From NCBI RefSeq assembly GCF_000422545.1, contig NZ_AULZ01000020.1:1-64000 (forward strand): a stretch of 64,000 bases of DNA. Reading direction: 5' to 3'. Of the stretch, positions 35,412 through 43,198 are shown one piece after another. Origin of the DNA: Desulfocurvibacter africanus subsp. africanus DSM 2603 (lineage in GTDB: Bacteria > Desulfobacterota > Desulfovibrionia > Desulfovibrionales > Desulfovibrionaceae). The position numbers and the translations under genes were made by a program. Every line of letters starts with the position of its first letter. The stretch's first letter is position 1. The notes beneath the pieces are model-generated. The model ran no database searches and was not told the DNA's origin. It saw nothing but the letters and a program-made list of their open reading frames with translations.

Positions 35412-36809
35412 CTAGTAGTTGTTCCCGGCCCCGCCGCGTCCGCCGTTTCCGCCGGCTCCGGTGTTGCCTCCGCCTCCGCTGCTGCGGAAACTTCCTGGTG
35501 TCGTGTTGCCGGTGTAGCTTCTGTTTTTAGCCTCGTTAGACCGAAGCCCGCCATTCCCGCCCGTGCTGATGTGCCCCTTGCTGCCGACGCCGGAAGGTTG
35601 ATACGAGTTCGGGTATTTGCTGGTGGTCTTAGTCGGGGCGGCCTGCTCCGGCTTCTTCTCCTCCTGCTGCTCCTTCTGCCTATTCTCCTGCGTCTGCATG
35701 CGCTCCAGGTTTTCCGCGTGGCTCATCTGGGGATTGTAGTCGTAGTTCGACACGGCCATGTCGGGGGTGCGCTCGTCCATGGCGGTCTCGGCGATGCTCT
35801 CGGCGGGCCGGTCAAAGCTCATGCGCTGATCTTGGGGTGCATCCATCGAAGCAACGTCAAAGCTCATCCTGCGGCCATCATCCACGAAGCTCATGCCGGG
35901 GTCGATGCCAAGCATGGTGTTGAGATCCTGTCTGGCCCGAGCGCCCGCCCTGGCGTCCCTGTCACGCTGGGCGACATCGCTGTCAGAGTCCCTCAGGCCG
36001 ACGGCCTCCAGGGCAGGGTTGATCAGGTACCGCTTAGCCGGGTCGACGACATAGTCATCCACGAAGCCAGTTACCGCCCGCCCAACAGTGGTATCGGCAA
36101 GCTGCTCGGTAAAGGGCCGGCGTTGTCTGTCATATGCGGCGCTGATGTTGAAGCTGTCCATGGCGGCCTGTTCTTGAAGCTCTGGCGCTATGCTGGATAT
36201 ATCGAACCCCTCAATCGGGTCATAGTCAACGCTGTATCTGTCTTCAAACCGGTTGACGCCATACATCTTGTTGAGTTCGGCCAGCGCCTTGGGGCCATAC
36301 TCGTTGAGAGCCGGCGCGGCCATGACGCCCAGGCCGACCGGGTTGGTCAGGCTGCCGAGACCCACCAGGGCATTGCCTGCCGTGCCCAATCCGGCACCGA
36401 TTGCGGCGTTGGTTCCATAGCCGGCAGCCCCGACAGCCGTGCCGGTAATCCCGCCTTGCAGCGCTGCGTCCTTGGCTCGCCCGACGACAGCGCCCTTGGC
36501 TGCATCAATCACCTGCTGCTGCGTCTCAGGGTCCAGCATGGCTTCCTTGTCCACGTTCGCCGGGTTGTAGGTGCTGCCTACGTCGGCCACCGGATCAACG
36601 GCCTGCGTCGGCGTGGCCTGCCTCTGCGGCTGGGTCTGCACGGGGGCGACCTGCACGGGGGATGAGTCGTCGTATGTGTACGGGTCGCTGTAGGGCGAAT
36701 AGATCTTGGCCGCGCCAGGCGTTTCAACATAGCGGCCAGTCGTTGCGCTGCCCTGGGCGGAACGGTTGGAAGTCGGGTTGAATACGCGAGCTGTGGGGCG
36801 TGGTACCAT
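35412..36809 (-). CDS. Glycine-rich island protein of unknown function, 465 residues
   Basis: The start overlaps the upstream small gene as TAATG, with GGAGGA ten bases before it. Regions: a Gln/Pro-rich N-terminus (1-70), a Gly/Ala hydrophobic stretch with repeated GxxxG spacing (about 100-165), a central acidic region, three copies of a MSF(D/V) tetrapeptide (about 285-320), a Gln/Glu-rich coil, and a C-terminal tail that is almost half glycine. No family is recognised. It follows the terminase-like gene, so a virion-associated or DNA-pilot role is possible. It is the longest unknown protein in the window. Confidence 0.75.
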   Translation of the reverse strand: MVPRPTARVFNPTSNRSAQGSATTGRYVETPGAAKIYSPYSDPYTYDDSSPVQVAPVQTQPQRQATPTQAVDPVADVGSTYNPANVDKEAMLDPETQQQVIDAAKGAVVGRAKDAALQGGITGTAVGAAGYGTNAAIGAGLGTAGNALVGLGSLTNPVGLGVMAAPALNEYGPKALAELNKMYGVNRFEDRYSVDYDPIEGFDISSIAPELQEQAAMDSFNISAAYDRQRRPFTEQLADTTVGRAVTGFVDDYVVDPAKRYLINPALEAVGLRDSDSDVAQRDRDARAGARARQDLNTMLGIDPGMSFVDDGRRMSFDVASMDAPQDQRMSFDRPAESIAETAMDERTPDMAVSNYDYNPQMSHAENLERMQTQENRQKEQQEEKKPEQAAPTKTTSKYPNSYQPSGVGSKGHISTGGNGGLRSNEAKNRSYTGNTTPGSFRSSGGGGNTGAGGNGGRGGAGNNY

Positions 36810-36880
36810 TAGAAGAGTCCTCCAAGCTGGCTCAGGCTGGAGCTGAGCGCAAATGTTTTTCGTGCCGTCGTACTACTCAT
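36809..36880 (-). CDS. 23-residue coupled small protein
   Basis: A very short frame, MSSTTARKTFALSSSLSQ then LGGLF. Its ATG overlaps the stop codon of the -1 frame of the terminase-like gene, and its TAA shares one base with the ATG of the 465-residue gene. This exact threading between two genes, plus the fact that the whole island uses overlapping starts, supports translation. Function unknown; it may also serve mainly to couple its neighbours. Confidence 0.5.
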   Translation of the reverse strand: MSSTTARKTFALSSSLSQLGGLF

Positions 36881-37303
36881 TGTCTTGTTCCTGCTTGCCG
36901 TCGATCACGATGGTGAGGCCCAGAGGCAGGAGCGGGGCACCGTCCCTGCCAGTGAGTTCTTGTGCATGGCGCTGCTTGTACTTTTTGGGGAAGTGGCATT
37001 GAGCAGGCAGATTAGGAGCGTGTCGCTGTACTTGCGCACGGTCCCGCACATCTCGCCGCGGTGCCATACGGGCTCATCTACGCCCTCGGCGCCGCGGCGG
37101 CGGGCCTCATCTTCGAGGCGGAAGGCACCGATCTTTGCGGCCTCTTCCCACCGGGCGGCAAACTCTGGCTCCTCGCTCCTCACCTGATAGAGGTAGACGC
37201 GGCTCAAGCCAGCTTGTTCCGCCGCCCGAGTCACGTTCCCGCAGTTGGCCAAATAAGTCAGGAATTGTTCTCGTTTTTCAGGTGTCAGCGAGTTGTCAGC
37301 CAT
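36873..37303 (-). CDS. Terminase small subunit-like protein with apparent -1 frameshift
   Basis: In the zero frame the gene runs 37303-36905 (132 residues). The N-terminal helix-turn-helix (GNVTRAAEQAGLSRVYLYQ) and the downstream RKYSDTLLICLL match phage terminase small subunits that bind cos/pac DNA. After NATSPK the zero frame turns into low-quality sequence, while the -1 frame gives the family-like KKYKQRH and then a tail ending VIDGKQEQDNE at 36873. The shift point is C CCA AAA, a slippery heptamer in the correct phase. So the product may be made by programmed frameshifting, or the gene is mutated. It overlaps the ERCC4 gene by eight bases. Confidence 0.7.
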
Positions 37304-37868
37304 GCGCCTTCGCCCTCATGATTTTTTCCTCCTGTGAAGGTTGAAGTGAACCGTCAGCCCGTGGGCTGGTTTTCGCGTCTTGAGAGTGCTCACATATGCC
37401 AACTGGAGATCCACCATGGGCTTTGATGATGGACCGTAGGCGTTCCTGAGCTTCCCTCAGGTAGTGGCGCAGGAAGTGAAAGACGGCATACTCGGCCCCG
37501 GCCCGATTGCCTGCCCAAAAGAAAGGCGAGCCATGCCGCACCTGGAAGGCCAGGACACTTTGCAAGGCAGCATGGGGCTTCATGCGTGAGCGGTAACGGC
37601 TTTCGGCCAGATCCTGGAATGAGGCCTCCACGACCACGGCGAAGCGATCCAAGGCAGCAGCTCGGGCAAGCTCGCGCTCGAATCGTTCCCGACCCGCCCC
37701 CATGAGGCAGCCGATTAAGTCATCCAGGCTCTTGCGCTCGACGGCCACGCGGTCTTCCAGACCGGCAAGTGAGTAGTCGCCAGTTGCAAGTCCAGCACTG
37801 GCCGTCTCGCACTCGTAGCGGTCGAAGGAGAAGGGGGCTTGCTCTCGGGAGTCCACGAGGATCAGCAT
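37296..37868 (-). CDS. ERCC4-domain nuclease
   Basis: 190 residues from the ATG at 37868, which overlaps the preceding gene by seven bases. The nuclease core is visible at the N-terminus: VDSREQAPF, then GDYSLAGLEDRVAVERKSLDDL, giving the GDxn-ERKx3D metal-binding signature of the XPF/ERCC4 fold. Such enzymes cut branched or forked DNA. In a mobile element it could resolve replication or packaging intermediates made by the adjacent primase-helicase. The C-terminal 60 residues are poorly conserved and polar. Confidence 0.85.
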   Translation of the reverse strand: MLILVDSREQAPFSFDRYECETASAGLATGDYSLAGLEDRVAVERKSLDDLIGCLMGAGRERFERELARAAALDRFAVVVEASFQDLAESRYRSRMKPHAALQSVLAFQVRHGSPFFWAGNRAGAEYAVFHFLRHYLREAQERLRSIIKAHGGSPVGICEHSQDAKTSPRADGSLQPSQEEKIMRAKAHG

Positions 37869-38074
37869 GCGGCCCCCGCCTGTTTCGGTTCCAGCCACTC
37901 CACGGCCGCCCATTTTGGAATGGCCTTGGTCCACTCGAAAGCGTGAGTGCAGTTCTGGCAGGTGAAGAGGAACAGGGTTTCTCCAGTGGGCAAGACGCGC
38001 TCGCCATCCAGAGCAACGGCGTCAACGGCGCATTTGGGGCATATGGGCCACCGCAGGGGGTAAACGACTTTCAT
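37862..38074 (-). CDS. Small zinc-ribbon protein
   Basis: 70 residues with two CxxC pairs (CPKC and CQNC) about 25 residues apart, enough for one zinc ribbon. It overlaps its neighbours on both sides by four and seven bases. It is probably a DNA- or protein-binding accessory of the replication block. No family name can be given. Confidence 0.7.
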   Translation of the reverse strand: MKVVYPLRWPICPKCAVDAVALDGERVLPTGETLFLFTCQNCTHAFEWTKAIPKWAAVEWLEPKQAGAAC

Positions 38075-38484
38075 TCTGTGTGCCGCCAGTTGTTGTGCAG
38101 GACGCGCCCCTTGGTCAGCTCGTGCGCGTGCTCGGCAATCAGGTCCACGGCCTTGAGGAAGTAGCCTTGCACCATGATCCGCTCGGACGGCGTGAATTGC
38201 TCGGGATAGACCAACGTGAATTGCGGTTCAGGGCTCACGGCGTAGAAGTGCAGCTTGAGCCCTTCGGCTCGGTATGCGTCCAGGCACCACAGCAGGCGAT
38301 CGAGGTCATAGTGAGCGTCGGCCTTGTCCTGCGAAATTGTCCGGGTCATCAAAAATGCGCTGGACACGTCGGACACATCGGACGGGCCATTGCCATTCCT
38401 TGCTTCCGGGCTGTCCGACGGTATTTCAGACACGTCGGACACGTCGGACACGGGCTTGCGCTTGAACAGATTTATCCAGGACAT
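38071..38484 (-). CDS. Island protein with SDV repeats
   Basis: 137 residues from the ATG at 38484 (GAGGG upstream), four bases after the primase-helicase stop. The N-terminal third holds two runs SDVSDVS, encoded by tandem 9-bp repeats that also occur inside the primase gene in the opposite orientation. The C-terminal part (DLDRLLWCLDAYRAEGLKLHFYAV) looks globular (part quoted). Function unknown. Confidence 0.65.
   Translation of the reverse strand: MSWINLFKRKPVSDVSDVSEIPSDSPEARNGNGPSDVSDVSSAFLMTRTISQDKADAHYDLDRLLWCLDAYRAEGLKLHFYAVSPEPQFTLVYPEQFTPSERIMVQGYFLKAVDLIAEHAHELTKGRVLHNNWRHTE
38362..38450. repeat. 9-bp iteron-like repeat cluster, right-facing set
   Basis: Copies of CGTCGGACA or close variants at 38367-38375, 38376-38384, 38433-38441 and 38442-38450, with an inverted copy TGTCCGACG at 38412-38420. 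They are in the coding region of the SDV-repeat protein. Confidence 0.6.
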
Positions 38485-38488
38485 GCGC

Positions 38489-41194
38489 TTAGCCCTCCTG
38501 CCCATCCGGCAGGGCCACGACATAGCAGCGCTGCCGCCCAAGACCTGGGAGTTGAACCCTTGCGCGCAGGCCCCGTTCATTGGTCCGCAGCCATCCCGCT
38601 CGCTGCAACACCTTGGCGGCTCGGTTTACGTCATGGCCGCGTAGGACTTCAGCATCAAAGACGCTCGGCAAGAAAATGAACTCATGCCCGCCCGGCGTCT
38701 TGCGTCGGAATCCGGCCCGGTTGATGCATTTTTCCGCATTGGCTTTGCCTTCCTCATCAAGGTCTTGGAAGCGGGCCGCGCCATGCTGCTCAAGGAACAA
38801 GCGGACAACGGTCAGGATCGCCCGATCCTCGGAAGCCCCGGCCCCGCCCCTTCCTGCTATCCACTCGTCAAGGCAGCGCTTAGCAGCCTCCAGGGCTTCG
38901 CCGGCCCGCCAGGGCAGGATGCCCCATTCAGCAGCCATTTCGCCGGCCACGGCGCACAGAGCAAAGCGAGCGGCCACGCGACGGACCTGACCATCGGCGT
39001 CAGCTGGGCAGGCTCCGTCTACAAAGGCCGGGATTGCCTCCAAGACACCGGTGCGGACTTGGTCCATCTCGGAGGCCATGCGCGCAACAAAAGCCCTGAA
39101 GGCATGCCCATAATGTGTGACAGCGGCCCGCTTGATGCTGTCGGCAAACAGGGTAGGTGAGGCATGACCATGAAGATCCTCGAAGAGTCCCAGTCCCTTG
39201 CCCGCATCGGCCTGAACGTCCACAAGGCGGACCTCTTGGCCGGCTTTGATAGATCGCCCGGTCTCTTCGGCAATCTTCGCGGCGAGCCCGATTTCTCCAC
39301 TCGAGAGCACCAGCGTTCGCCATGTGGCCGGCATCCTGTGCGAGCCGTCGCGGGACGCTCGAGACTTGCCGGACCCGTTTGCAAGCATGTAAGCTGCTTC
39401 GCTCACTGCCCGGGCATCAGCTTGGCCCAGCTCATCCAGACACAAAAGCGAATCGCAATGCATAGCGGCCAGACCTTCAAGGCCATTGGCCGTGGCTCGC
39501 CAGTTGCGGACATAACCGCCGATGCCTCCGCCCCCGCAAGCTGAGCCAGCCGCATGCAGCGCGGTTGATTTGCCGGTGGAGCTCCCGCCGACAAAGTTGA
39601 AGCCGCCGCTTTCCTGGCCGGCTATTTCAAGCAGAGCCGCGGCGAAGGCCGTGCATACCGCAAGCACAAGACGCGAATTGCCAGTTGCCCATGTGCCGAT
39701 AGTCGTTTGCCAGCCCTCCAGCGTTCCGCCTGTGCGGTATATGCCTTCAGCTCCTTCGCGCTGGAGGACAACCAATTCGCTTGAGTTGCCGACAGCGCTG
39801 TCGGGCAGCACGAAAAGGCCATTTTGCCAGCCTGTCCGGTTCACACAGCGCACGCGGTCTTTCGGCCTCGACGTGGCCAGGTAGGTTGCAACACCCTGGC
39901 GCGCCTTCTTGCCTGGCGCTCCAGTCCATCCCCCATCAGCAAGAGAGGAGTGCCACCCAGAATCATCCCGCGAGAGCATGGACAGGGGCATGGCCCAGCG
40001 GTGGACATGGCCATCAGGGTCGCGCCATTGGACATATAGCCCCCAGGCCGCGCCGTCGGTATCTCTGGTCATGCCCAGCACATCTAGACAGGGGCCAAGC
40101 CACACTTGCTGCACTGCGCCTTCCTGGTCTTCCTCCAGGCGGAATAGGCCAGCCTCATTGTTCAAAAAGCCCTTGGGAACGGCCACTGACGCGGCTTTGT
40201 CCGACGTGTCCGGCTGCCCATTTCCAGTGTCGGACAGCCCCTTTCCATTGGGAGAGTAGGCGTTGTCCGACATGTCCGACGTGTCCAACGGTTTTGCATC
40301 AACAAGGCAACGGCGCACGACTTCCGGTCCTTCGGCCTGGTGCAGGTCATTGAAGTCTGTTCCGCGATTGGCCGACTCGGAGAAGGTGGGCACGGCCATA
40401 AGCCCGCCCACGGCACTGGCTGCCTCGCGGGACTTTGTCAGGCCGGGATTGCCCTGCGTGGCGTGGTCATCGTCAGCGCACAAGATGATTTGCCGCTCAG
40501 GGTAGCGGTTCCGCGCAACCTGGGCCACGGCTTTTAGATTACCGCAGTTGAAGGCAGCCAAGACGGTCCCGTCAGTGACAACGTGGATGCTTGCAGCGGT
40601 AGCGTAGCCCTCGCAGATGTAGAGCGGTCCGTCGGCTCCCCTGATGGCGAAGTAGCCGCCGGCAGTCTTGCCTCCGGCCAGGAACATCTTGCCACCATCA
40701 GCATCAATGAATTGAACAGATTGCGGTTTGCCGTCCGGACCGAGGACCGGGATTACAAGCCGGCCATCCCTGGCGAGCTTAGCACCGGAATGAGCGGGAA
40801 CGCCCTTGCGTTTCAAGTATGGGTGGCCATCCGTTGCGGGTTCGGCTGACTCAAGGATGCATCTGGCCCGCTCCGCTGCTTCGGCGTGGCGTCGAACCTC
40901 TTCGGCCTCCCGGGCCTTGCGATCCGTCTTGATACGGGTCTTGATTCGTTCCCGCTCGGCTGGCGATAGGTCGCGGTCCGCCTTAGCTGTCCACGTTCCA
41001 GATTCTCCCGTTCTCCAGTCGCCATAGGCGCCAGATGCCGGGATATCAGCATGAAGCACATACCAGCCATTCTTCGAGACGGGTTTATCAGCGGTCCCAC
41101 AGCGATGGAGGTTGCCATCAGAGATGATCTCTTCGCCGGGCGCCAGGCCAGCGTTCTCCATACAACGGCGGAAGTCCGTGGTGATGTCGCTCAT
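38489..41194 (-). CDS. TOPRIM/DUF927 primase-helicase
   Basis: 901 residues. The N-terminal half is primase-like: KNGWYVLHADIPASGAYGDW resembles the P4-type N-domain, and TOPRIM follows with LYICEGYATAAS (about 191-202) and the acidic CADDDH (239-244). A Ser/Asp-rich linker (302-335) leads to a DUF927 ATPase with Walker A VGGSSTGKST (535-544) and Walker B LLCLDELGQ. Such proteins start replication of satellites and integrative elements. It overlaps the gene before it by four bases. No zinc-finger primase motif is visible. Confidence 0.88.
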   Translation of the reverse strand: MSDITTDFRRCMENAGLAPGEEIISDGNLHRCGTADKPVSKNGWYVLHADIPASGAYGDWRTGESGTWTAKADRDLSPAERERIKTRIKTDRKAREAEEVRRHAEAAERARCILESAEPATDGHPYLKRKGVPAHSGAKLARDGRLVIPVLGPDGKPQSVQFIDADGGKMFLAGGKTAGGYFAIRGADGPLYICEGYATAASIHVVTDGTVLAAFNCGNLKAVAQVARNRYPERQIILCADDDHATQGNPGLTKSREAASAVGGLMAVPTFSESANRGTDFNDLHQAEGPEVVRRCLVDAKPLDTSDMSDNAYSPNGKGLSDTGNGQPDTSDKAASVAVPKGFLNNEAGLFRLEEDQEGAVQQVWLGPCLDVLGMTRDTDGAAWGLYVQWRDPDGHVHRWAMPLSMLSRDDSGWHSSLADGGWTGAPGKKARQGVATYLATSRPKDRVRCVNRTGWQNGLFVLPDSAVGNSSELVVLQREGAEGIYRTGGTLEGWQTTIGTWATGNSRLVLAVCTAFAAALLEIAGQESGGFNFVGGSSTGKSTALHAAGSACGGGGIGGYVRNWRATANGLEGLAAMHCDSLLCLDELGQADARAVSEAAYMLANGSGKSRASRDGSHRMPATWRTLVLSSGEIGLAAKIAEETGRSIKAGQEVRLVDVQADAGKGLGLFEDLHGHASPTLFADSIKRAAVTHYGHAFRAFVARMASEMDQVRTGVLEAIPAFVDGACPADADGQVRRVAARFALCAVAGEMAAEWGILPWRAGEALEAAKRCLDEWIAGRGGAGASEDRAILTVVRLFLEQHGAARFQDLDEEGKANAEKCINRAGFRRKTPGGHEFIFLPSVFDAEVLRGHDVNRAAKVLQRAGWLRTNERGLRARVQLPGLGRQRCYVVALPDGQEG
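40198..40290. repeat. 9-bp iteron-like repeat cluster inside the primase gene
   Basis: Copies of TGTCCGACG or one-base variants at 40198-40206, 40207-40215, 40264-40272, 40273-40281 and 40282-40290, with one inverted copy at 40228-40236. The same 9-mer forms the cluster at 38362-38450. Confidence 0.6.
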
Positions 41195-41418
41195 TCCTCG
41201 GCCTCCAGAGAGTCGAGATAGAGCGACAGACGACGATTCCAGGGCCAGCCCGCCACGGCGAGCGCGTCCACGAGATTGTTTGCGATGTCCCGCCTATAAC
41301 CGCGGCTCTTTGGGCTGGCAGGAATCGTTTGCGCGCTTGCGGCATCGGCATGGCGCCGGGCTGTATGCTCCAAGATGAGTTTATCTTGATTTCTGACGAG
41401 AAAGGGCAGGGGCATCAA
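41191..41418 (-). CDS. Small island protein before the primase gene
   Basis: 75 residues, basic and alpha-helical in character, overlapping the next gene by four bases at its end and the previous one by four bases at its start. No domain is recognised. The coupling to the primase-helicase suggests a replication accessory. Confidence 0.6.
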   Translation of the reverse strand: MMPLPFLVRNQDKLILEHTARRHADAASAQTIPASPKSRGYRRDIANNLVDALAVAGWPWNRRLSLYLDSLEAEE

Positions 41419-41660
41419 ATCACCCCCTCATCTTTCGCTAGGGCCATGCACACCAGACAGAACCGCCCAAAGACTATCGTCACCTGTCCTTGTTCTTCGG
41501 TGGGCTCTACAGCAAGAAGGACTGTCGCGTGCGCCGGGCCATTGCAGTTCGAGCATGGCGCGTCATCGAGGCTCCGCACAAACCGGTTCAACTCGGTTGC
41601 CTCAGAAGGCATGAGGTCGAGCGGAGCCTGGTAGCGGTAGCAAGCCAATAGTTTTTTCAT
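41415..41660 (-). CDS. Small Cys-rich island protein
   Basis: 81 residues with CSNC in the middle and CLVC near the end, spaced about 33 residues apart, consistent with one zinc site. Four-base overlaps with both neighbours. Family unknown. Confidence 0.6.
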   Translation of the reverse strand: MKKLLACYRYQAPLDLMPSEATELNRFVRSLDDAPCSNCNGPAHATVLLAVEPTEEQGQVTIVFGRFCLVCMALAKDEGVI

Positions 41661-41983
41661 GCCACGCCCTCCCCATGTAGAACATACCGAGCCACGCGGT
41701 GTGGCTTTCCCTCAGGGGTTATGTCCTCTGTCCAGTGCGTGACGATCCGATAGCCCGCCCGACGCAGCTCCATAACGCGAGCTGCAGGGTGCAGCACGTC
41801 CAGAAGTCGGCGCGCCTCCAGGGTGGTCAAACTCGCACTATACAGGTGTTCGAGAATGCGGGTGCGCTGCGCTTCGGAAGAGTTGTCGTCCTTGCCTTCG
41901 GGGCCGGAAGCATATACAGAATTGGTGCCGCCAATTTGTACGCCCCGGTTGTCCGTCAAGGCTTCCGGGGTCTTACTTTTCAT
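41657..41983 (-). CDS. Winged-helix-like island protein
   Basis: 108 residues. The C-terminal 65 residues (TRILEHL, TTLEARRLLDVLHPAARV, ELRRAGYRIVTHWTED) fit the helix-turn-helix proteins common in prophages and satellites, in which LHPAARVxELR is the recognition helix. Likely a DNA-binding regulator or replication accessory. It overlaps the AlpA-like gene by 11 bases. Confidence 0.7.
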   Translation of the reverse strand: MKSKTPEALTDNRGVQIGGTNSVYASGPEGKDDNSSEAQRTRILEHLYSASLTTLEARRLLDVLHPAARVMELRRAGYRIVTHWTEDITPEGKPHRVARYVLHGEGVA

Positions 41984-42209
41984 CTGCGCCCCCCGACAGG
42001 TTTTCGACCAATCGTCGGATGTCTTCGGCGCGCCAGGCTGTCGTACGTGGTCCGAGCTTTACGGGCTTTGGGTAGCGACCGGACGCAACGCCAGCCCACC
42101 AAGCGGATCTGGAAACAGGAATGATCGGCGGGATGCCGCGCTTTGCATCACCCACGATCTGCCGGGCTCTGACAAAGCCATCCTTGGGAAGGGAATGCAG
42201 GTTGGACAT
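41973..42209 (-). CDS. AlpA-type transcriptional regulator
   Basis: 78 residues from the ATG at 42209; AAGGAG lies five bases upstream, within the second arm of a 12-bp hairpin. The body (FVRARQIVG, PVSRSAWWAGVASGRYPKPVKLGPRTTAWR) is the compact winged helix of AlpA/Vis regulators, which switch satellites such as P4 between silent and active states and may act as excisionases. The longer frame to 42245 would include the hairpin and lacks a ribosome site. Confidence 0.85.
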   Translation of the reverse strand: MSNLHSLPKDGFVRARQIVGDAKRGIPPIIPVSRSAWWAGVASGRYPKPVKLGPRTTAWRAEDIRRLVENLSGGADEK

Positions 42210-42214
42210 AAAGG

Positions 42215-42310
42215 CTCCTTGGTTAGCCGTTACTGGACTAACCAAGGAGTAGTTACTACCGGCTGTGGTAGTCGCTGGTACTTCTGGTAGTGCGAATGGT
42301 AAAAACGGTA
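42215..42310 (-). promoter_or_regulatory. AlpA leader hairpin and GGTA operator-like array
   Basis: A 12-bp inverted repeat (42215-42226 with 42238-42249, 11-bp loop) contains the AAGGAG ribosome site of the AlpA-like gene in its proximal arm. Just upstream, TGGTA or CGGTA recurs at 42266, 42276, 42285, 42297 and 42306, spaced 9-12 bp, about one helical turn apart. Confidence 0.6.
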
Positions 42311-42330
42311 GGCGTTGCGTAAAACTTTAG

Positions 42331-42954
42331 CTAGGCAGCCTCGGGTCTCAACATGGATTCATGTTTCTTGCGGAGCTCGCGCGTGTATTGCCTAGCGCGT
42401 TCGGGTCCTATGCTCTTATCATCATGAAGCAACCAGCCAATCTTCTTCTGTTGCTTTGGAAAAGACTTATTCAGGACCCATGCTTGTTCTGGCAACCCAC
42501 AGCCATTTTCCCTCAAACTGGTCGCCAATTCCTCCAGGCTTACTTGGGGAGTAGCGGCTAGGGTGGTCGATCTCGTTGGCGGTATCTCTTCTTGCACTTC
42601 TCGTGGTACATCCGTTTCATTGACATGCTGATTGGCAAAATTGGATTGTACAAAAGCTTCAACATCCTTTCTCGAAAATCGGAGATGCAAAGCAAAAGCT
42701 AAAGTAATTCTTTCATCTATAAGGCCTTTGCAGGTATCTTCTCCATATATTGGCTCAAGACAAGAGCCGCCAATTTCCTTCTCCTTCCAACTACGAGTAA
42801 GCTTGGCATATCTCTTGACTTCTTTATATGAGTTGAACTTGTTAAACCCTTCTTTGATTGGAAGAAGCTCCTCCTTAATTATCAACTCGCGAAGAGTTTC
42901 TGCATTGATTCCCAATCGCGCCACAAGCTCCTTGCCGGTGAACTGTAATTGCAT
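42331..42954 (-). CDS. Putative DNA-binding island protein, A/T-rich
   Basis: 207 residues from the ATG at 42954 (232 if started at 43029; neither start is well marked). The N-terminus (GKELVARLGINAETLRELI, then FNSYKEVKRY) resembles an excisionase/MerR-type helix-turn-helix, and SRKDVEAFVQSN resembles a second. The codon use is A/T-richer than in the rest of the island, suggesting separate acquisition. Function not established; a repressor is possible given its place between integrase-side genes and alpA. Confidence 0.55.
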   Translation of the reverse strand: MQLQFTGKELVARLGINAETLRELIIKEELLPIKEGFNKFNSYKEVKRYAKLTRSWKEKEIGGSCLEPIYGEDTCKGLIDERITLAFALHLRFSRKDVEAFVQSNFANQHVNETDVPREVQEEIPPTRSTTLAATPQVSLEELATSLRENGCGLPEQAWVLNKSFPKQQKKIGWLLHDDKSIGPERARQYTRELRKKHESMLRPEAA

Positions 42955-43198
42955 GAGGTTCCCTGCCTGCGCTCCCAAGATTATCCAGCCAAGGCGGCGG
43001 GAGTACCGCCCTTTCGACATAGGTAGCAATCTACATCTAGGCCGGGAGATGGAGGGGCGTTATCTTGCCATCTCGGTTGACCGAGGATGACTTATTAAGC
43101 CCAATACGTAGTAAATAATTGCAGAACAGGTGAGAGCTCGTCAATTCTTTTGGGCTGGCAGCCACGCAGCGCGCCTTCCCTGGCAGGCTGCGCGTAAG

